Below, piece by piece: positions 60,624 to 64,000 of a DNA stretch of 64,000 bases (its first letter is position 1; every line of letters begins with the position of its first letter). Under the pieces are notes generated by a model, which saw nothing but the letters and a program-made list of their open reading frames with translations, ran no database searches and had not been told where the DNA came from. This stretch comes from Clostridium sp. 12(A) (GTDB lineage Bacteria > Bacillota > Clostridia > Lachnospirales > Lachnospiraceae). The DNA is taken from positions 1,550,001 to 1,614,000 of the forward strand of contig JAGI01000002.1 of NCBI GenBank assembly GCA_000526575.1, read 5' to 3'. The position numbers and the translations under genes were made by a program.

Positions 60624-60716
60624 TTGAATGATATCGTAACAAATTTAACTGCGAAGAAGATGGATAAAACAAAATGGCAGCTAAGGGATAACGTTAGGGG
60701 AGGAAAACAGGAATGA
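60624..60716 (+). CDS. Possible 30-aa peptide coupled to the response regulator
   Basis: TTG 60624 with GGAGGTG seven bases upstream starts a 30-codon frame ('MNDIVTNLTAKKMDKTKWQL' then RDNVRGGKQE) whose TGA overlaps the response regulator ATG. The strong ribosome site argues for translation, but the peptide has no known family. Translational coupling to the regulator is the plausible use. Confidence 0.35.
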   Translation: MNDIVTNLTAKKMDKTKWQLRDNVRGGKQE

Positions 60717-61399
60717 AACGAATTTTTTTAGTTGAGGATGATAACGCAATCGCCAAAAATCTAACACTCTTGCTTCGTTCGGAAGGATTTACAGTCACTC
60801 ATGCCCCTACGCGAAATGAGGCCCTTGCTATTATTAGCGATAATAAATTTGACTTGGCTTTAATTGATATTTCACTGCCAGACGGTAATGGCTTTACGGT
60901 TTGCACAGAGGTTAAAGAAATACAGAATATTCCCGTTATATTTCTTACTGCATCCGGAGATGAGGCAAGTGTTGTTACTGGTCTTAACATGGGGGCTGAC
61001 GATTATATCACCAAACCATTTCGTCCACGTGAACTAATTGCAAGGATTGCAACTGCTTTGCGGAAAAACGAGCGGTTGGGAACAGATTTTGAGATACAAG
61101 AGCTACATGTGGATACGGCAAGCGGCGTTGTGAAAAAAAAGGGGAATGAGGTTTTTCTTTCCGCCTTAGAATACCGTTTGCTGCTGGTGTTCATCAGCAA
61201 TCCTAAAAGTATTATTACAAGAAGCCGACTCCTAGATGAATTGTGGGATGCAGCTGGTGAGTTTGTCAATGACAATACATTGACCGTTTATATAAAACGT
61301 CTACGAGAGAAGATAGAAAAAGATCCAGCAAACCCTCAAATAATTCTCACGGTTCGCGGTATGGGTTATCGATTGGGGGATGAGTATGCTACGAAATAG
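60713..61399 (+). CDS. OmpR-family response regulator
   Basis: 228 aa. Receiver (about 1-115) with 'VEDDNAIA', phospho-acceptor Asp in 'LALIDISLPDG', and 'TKPF'. The C-terminal winged helix carries 'LDELWDAAGEFVNDNTLTVYIKRLREKIEKDPANPQIILTVRGMGYRL'. Paired with the overlapping kinase, upstream of a MacB/FtsX-type ABC transporter. This is the arrangement of antibiotic- or envelope-stress-responsive systems, but no determinant for a ligand is visible. Confidence 0.93.
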   Translation: MKRIFLVEDDNAIAKNLTLLLRSEGFTVTHAPTRNEALAIISDNKFDLALIDISLPDGNGFTVCTEVKEIQNIPVIFLTASGDEASVVTGLNMGADDYITKPFRPRELIARIATALRKNERLGTDFEIQELHVDTASGVVKKKGNEVFLSALEYRLLLVFISNPKSIITRSRLLDELWDAAGEFVNDNTLTVYIKRLREKIEKDPANPQIILTVRGMGYRLGDEYATK

Positions 61400-62375
61400 A
61401 GAATTTCGTCAGTTTATCATATTTTTCTTCTTTATCGCTACCGTTTACGTATTTCTTGGCTTTAGGTTCAGTACTGCTGCAGGAATTTTAGCAATTGCTT
61501 CTTCCATTACTTTCGGTACATTGTTTGGGCTTTACACAAGAGCACGTTATAAAAGCATTGCAAGAATCTCGGAACAGATTGATCTTCTTCTTCACAACGC
61601 TGACCAGCTTTCAATTAACAAAACTGAAGAAGGCGAGTTATCCATTCTTCAAAGTGAGATATCTAAAATGATGCTGCGTATTCGGGAACAAAACGACGCA
61701 CTGAAAAAGGAAAAAGAAAATCTTGCCAACTCACTTGCCGACATTGCCCATCAGCTTAGAACCCCACTCACGTCTGCAAACCTCATTCTTTCACTGTTAG
61801 CCAATAATCCTGATGAAAACCAACAAAAAGCGTTTGTACGGGAAACAGAAGAATTGCTTATCCGCATGGATTGGCTGATTACATCTCTCCTGAAATTATC
61901 TCGCCTGGACGCTGGGATTGTCGTTTTTCAAAGGGAACCGATCAATATAAATAACCTGTTAAAAAACGCCCTTCGCCCATTCCTGATTTCAATGGAACTT
62001 CATAACATAGAGTTCCAAATACATGCGCCTAAGGAAATGATGATCTGGGGAGATTTAAGTTGGCTTTCTGAAGCCATTCAAAACCTGTTTAAAAATTCCA
62101 TTGAAAGTATAGGCGATAACGGAACGATTGAAATTATTTGTGCGGACACCCCATTACATGCCCAGATTGAAATTCATGACAGCGGAAAAGGCTTTAACAA
62201 AGAAGATCTACCACACCTCTTTAACCGATATTATCGTGGGAAAAATCAAAAGGAAACGGGTTACGGAATTGGGTTGGCTCTCTGTAAGATGATTGTCTCC
62301 CACCAGGGTGGCTCTATCACAGCCAAAAATCATTCAAATGGCGGGGCGGTCTTTTCTATCCGTTTTCCAAAGTGA
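61386..62375 (+). CDS. Sensor histidine kinase (two membrane helices, minimal sensor)
   Basis: About 329 aa. Two N-terminal membrane helices (about 10-55) with almost no loop, a signalling helix, HisKA with 'SLADIAHQLRTPLTS' (phospho-acceptor His), and HATPase with 'LFKNSIESIGDNG', 'IHDSGKGF', 'GIGLALCKMIV'. The short loop suggests sensing in the membrane or through the ABC permease, as in BceS-type systems. Start 61386 follows GGGGG and overlaps the response regulator; ATG 61380 is an alternative. Confidence 0.9.
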   Translation: MLRNREFRQFIIFFFFIATVYVFLGFRFSTAAGILAIASSITFGTLFGLYTRARYKSIARISEQIDLLLHNADQLSINKTEEGELSILQSEISKMMLRIREQNDALKKEKENLANSLADIAHQLRTPLTSANLILSLLANNPDENQQKAFVRETEELLIRMDWLITSLLKLSRLDAGIVVFQREPININNLLKNALRPFLISMELHNIEFQIHAPKEMMIWGDLSWLSEAIQNLFKNSIESIGDNGTIEIICADTPLHAQIEIHDSGKGFNKEDLPHLFNRYYRGKNQKETGYGIGLALCKMIVSHQGGSITAKNHSNGGAVFSIRFPK

Positions 62376-62455
62376 CGAATCTCTCACTCAAAAGTCACGG
62401 GGATGTAAGCTGCGGGTTTTAAGATAGTGGTAAAAGATGAAAGGAGACTCAACTC

Positions 62456-63142
62456 ATGGAGTTTCTAAAGATTGAAAATCTAAGTAAAGTCTACGGAAAG
62501 GGTGAAAACCAGGTTACCGCCCTTGACAACGTTTCACTCACAATTGAAAAAGGGGGGTTTACCGCAATCATTGGCTCATCTGGTTCAGGAAAATCTACAT
62601 TGCTACATATGATTGGGGGCGTGGATGTACCTTCAAGCGGAAAAGTATATCTGGAAGGGCAGGATGTGTACGCTCAAAGCAATGAAAAACTGGCCATTTT
62701 CCGAAGGCGGCAGGTCGGACTGATTTACCAGTTCCACAATCTCATTCCGACTTTAAATGTGGTGGAAAACATCACGTTGCCCATCCTGATGGATAAACGA
62801 GAGATCAATGATGAACGGCTGAATGACCTGCTACACATGCTCGGTCTTGAAGAACGTAAGAATCATCTGCCCAATCAGCTTTCGGGTGGTCAGCAACAGC
62901 GTGTTTCTATAGGTCGAGCGTTAATGAACGCCCCTGCTGTCATGCTCGCTGATGAGCCTACGGGAAGCTTAGACAGTCGTAATGGACACGAGATAATTAA
63001 GCTTTTGAAAGAAAGCAATAAGAAATATGGGCAAACCCTTCTACTCGTCACCCATGATGAGAATATCGCTTTACAGGCAGACCGCATCATTGGAATTTCT
63101 GACGGCAAAGTCACACGGGATGAGAGGTTGGTACGGTTATGA
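62456..63142 (+). CDS. ABC transporter ATP-binding protein, MacB/LolD type
   Basis: 228 aa. Walker A 'GSSGSGKST', 'GLIYQFHNLIPTLNVVENI', signature 'QLSGGQQQRVSIGRAL', Walker B 'VMLADEPT', H-loop 'LLVTHDENIA'. Partner of the FtsX-like permease that overlaps it by 4 nt (ATGA). AAAGGAGA precedes the ATG. Mechanotransmission-type ABC pairs next to a two-component system often act in peptide antibiotic resistance or lipoprotein handling. Confidence 0.93.
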   Translation: MEFLKIENLSKVYGKGENQVTALDNVSLTIEKGGFTAIIGSSGSGKSTLLHMIGGVDVPSSGKVYLEGQDVYAQSNEKLAIFRRRQVGLIYQFHNLIPTLNVVENITLPILMDKREINDERLNDLLHMLGLEERKNHLPNQLSGGQQQRVSIGRALMNAPAVMLADEPTGSLDSRNGHEIIKLLKESNKKYGQTLLLVTHDENIALQADRIIGISDGKVTRDERLVRL

Positions 63143-64000
63143 ATATATTTAACAAGGTCACTCTGCAAAGTATGAAAAAAAGCCGGACACGAACTATCGT
63201 GACAATCATAGGGGTGGTTCTATCCACCGCTATGATTACAGCAATTGCTACCTTTGGCACTTCCCTGCTAAATTACTTGATCAAGAGCTCTATCGCGAAA
63301 TACGGTGGTTGGCACATCGAACTTTTAGATGTTACGTCCTCTTTTGTAGAAGCGCAGAAAAATAACAATTACGTTTCAGATACAGCAGAGTTCACAAACA
63401 TAGGCTATGCAACGCTTGACGGCAGTAAAAGTCCCGACAAGCCATATCTCTTTATTGCAGGATTCAACAACAAAACTTTCGATGTTTTGCCTGTAAGACT
63501 GATCTCCGGCCAGTTTCCAGAAAACAGCAACGAGATTCTCATACCATCTCATGTAGCTGCAAAGGCCGGAGTAAGATTCAAGGTGGGCGACACCATGTTA
63601 CTTGATATTGGAAACCGAATGGATGGAAATAAACGATTAGGCCAGCACGATGCCTTTCGGTCCGGTGAGAAGCCGGGTGAGGCAAAAGAAGCGCTTGTGA
63701 CAAACACAGAAAAAATGTACACCGTGGTGGGAATCTATGAAAGACCAGGTTTCGAGGAGCATTCCGCACCGGGCTACACCCTGATCACCAAAGATGATGC
63801 CAAGAATTCGGCAAGTAGCTACAGCCTGTTTGTCACTCTTAAAAACCCCCGTCAGATTAAGGCATACACAAACAACATAAATGGAACACAGAATTTTGTT
63901 TTCAATGATTATATTCTGCGTTTCATGGGCGTTTCGGACAATAAGCTTTTTAACGCTCTCCTTTACACGGTTGGCGCAATATTGGTTGCTATCATTATGG
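63139..64000 (+). CDS. FtsX-type ABC permease, 5' part (continues outside window)
   Basis: Frame open from ATG 63139 to the window end, 287 codons seen. A membrane helix ('SRTRTIVTIIGVVLSTAMITAIATFG') is followed by a large extracytoplasmic MacB-like domain ('VVGIYERPGFEEHSAPGYTLI'), and a second helix begins at the edge ('LLYTVGAILVAIIM'). This is the MacB/FtsX layout. ATG overlaps the ATPase stop. Number of remaining helices not visible, so it cannot be told from BceB-type permeases. Confidence 0.88.
   Translation, partial: MNIFNKVTLQSMKKSRTRTIVTIIGVVLSTAMITAIATFGTSLLNYLIKSSIAKYGGWHIELLDVTSSFVEAQKNNNYVSDTAEFTNIGYATLDGSKSPDKPYLFIAGFNNKTFDVLPVRLISGQFPENSNEILIPSHVAAKAGVRFKVGDTMLLDIGNRMDGNKRLGQHDAFRSGEKPGEAKEALVTNTEKMYTVVGIYERPGFEEHSAPGYTLITKDDAKNSASSYSLFVTLKNPRQIKAYTNNINGTQNFVFNDYILRFMGVSDNKLFNALLYTVGAILVAIIM

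Overview
The window looks like a chromosomal segment of an endospore-forming, low-GC Clostridia. Lachnospiraceae (the Lacrimispora / former Clostridium cluster XIVa group) is the most likely family. That is inferred from gene content: CotF-type spore coat proteins, SLH-anchored surface proteins, PadR/DUF2812 pairs, DUF2935, and strong AGGAGG ribosome sites. No rRNA, tRNA, CRISPR array or intact mobile element was recognised. Most genes lie on the minus strand.

Layout. 1-3556: N-terminal part of a large secreted repeat protein, a paralogue of the giant SLH protein at 42156-47051. 3810-6808: LytS-like histidine kinase with a BTAD-type response regulator. 7006-11259: three-gene redox operon (fumarate-reductase-like flavoprotein, NuoF-tail/ferredoxin protein, NuoG/GltD-like fusion) with a divergent MerR regulator. 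12306-16333: PPOX flavoprotein, an AraC regulator divergent from an iron alcohol dehydrogenase, and a PadR/DUF2812 pair with its own operator. 16507-19915: coat locus with two split CotF pairs flanking a zinc alcohol dehydrogenase, then DUF2935. 20048-21105: 3-methyladenine glycosylase and PpnP. 21291-34635: nine-gene exopolysaccharide operon. 34843-36425: motAB. 37239-38933: Cys/Pro-rich 'choice-of-anchor A' protein. 39199-42096: a 35-codon membrane peptide, an HxlR regulator with a divergent FMN reductase, a WYL regulator and a broken AraC gene. 47240-49258: a phage-lysozyme remnant, a lipoprotein, a GNAT enzyme and a broken phosphotriesterase-like gene. 49487-51151: DUF1801, VOC and cupin genes with a divergent HxlR regulator. 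51238-54249: GH3 lipoprotein, YaiI and a flavodoxin-like protein. 54493-57840: ABC-2 exporter under a PadR regulator with visible operators. 58004-60556: AIM24-like protein, and an FMN reductase divergent from a LysR regulator. 60624-64000: two-component system plus MacB/FtsX-type ABC transporter, cut by the window end.

The strongest candidate for an unusual system is 21291-34635. A membrane GT2 with the QxxRW motif and a BcsB-like partner form a synthase core without the PilZ domain of BcsA. It is encoded with a thioredoxin-GH8 fusion, a degenerate DUF2334 deacetylase-like protein, a membrane protein whose GGDEF motif is destroyed but whose RxxD inhibitory-site motif survives, a GtrB-type GT2, two multi-spanning proteins (one GT39-like) and a UDP-GlcNAc 2-epimerase. 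I infer a surface polysaccharide machine, possibly gated by cyclic-di-GMP through the degenerate GGDEF protein (as PelD does), with extracellular redox and trimming activities. Other points of interest are promoter-embedded operators for four local regulators, the duplicated split CotF pairs, the cysteine-rich protein without a signal peptide, and three gene remnants.
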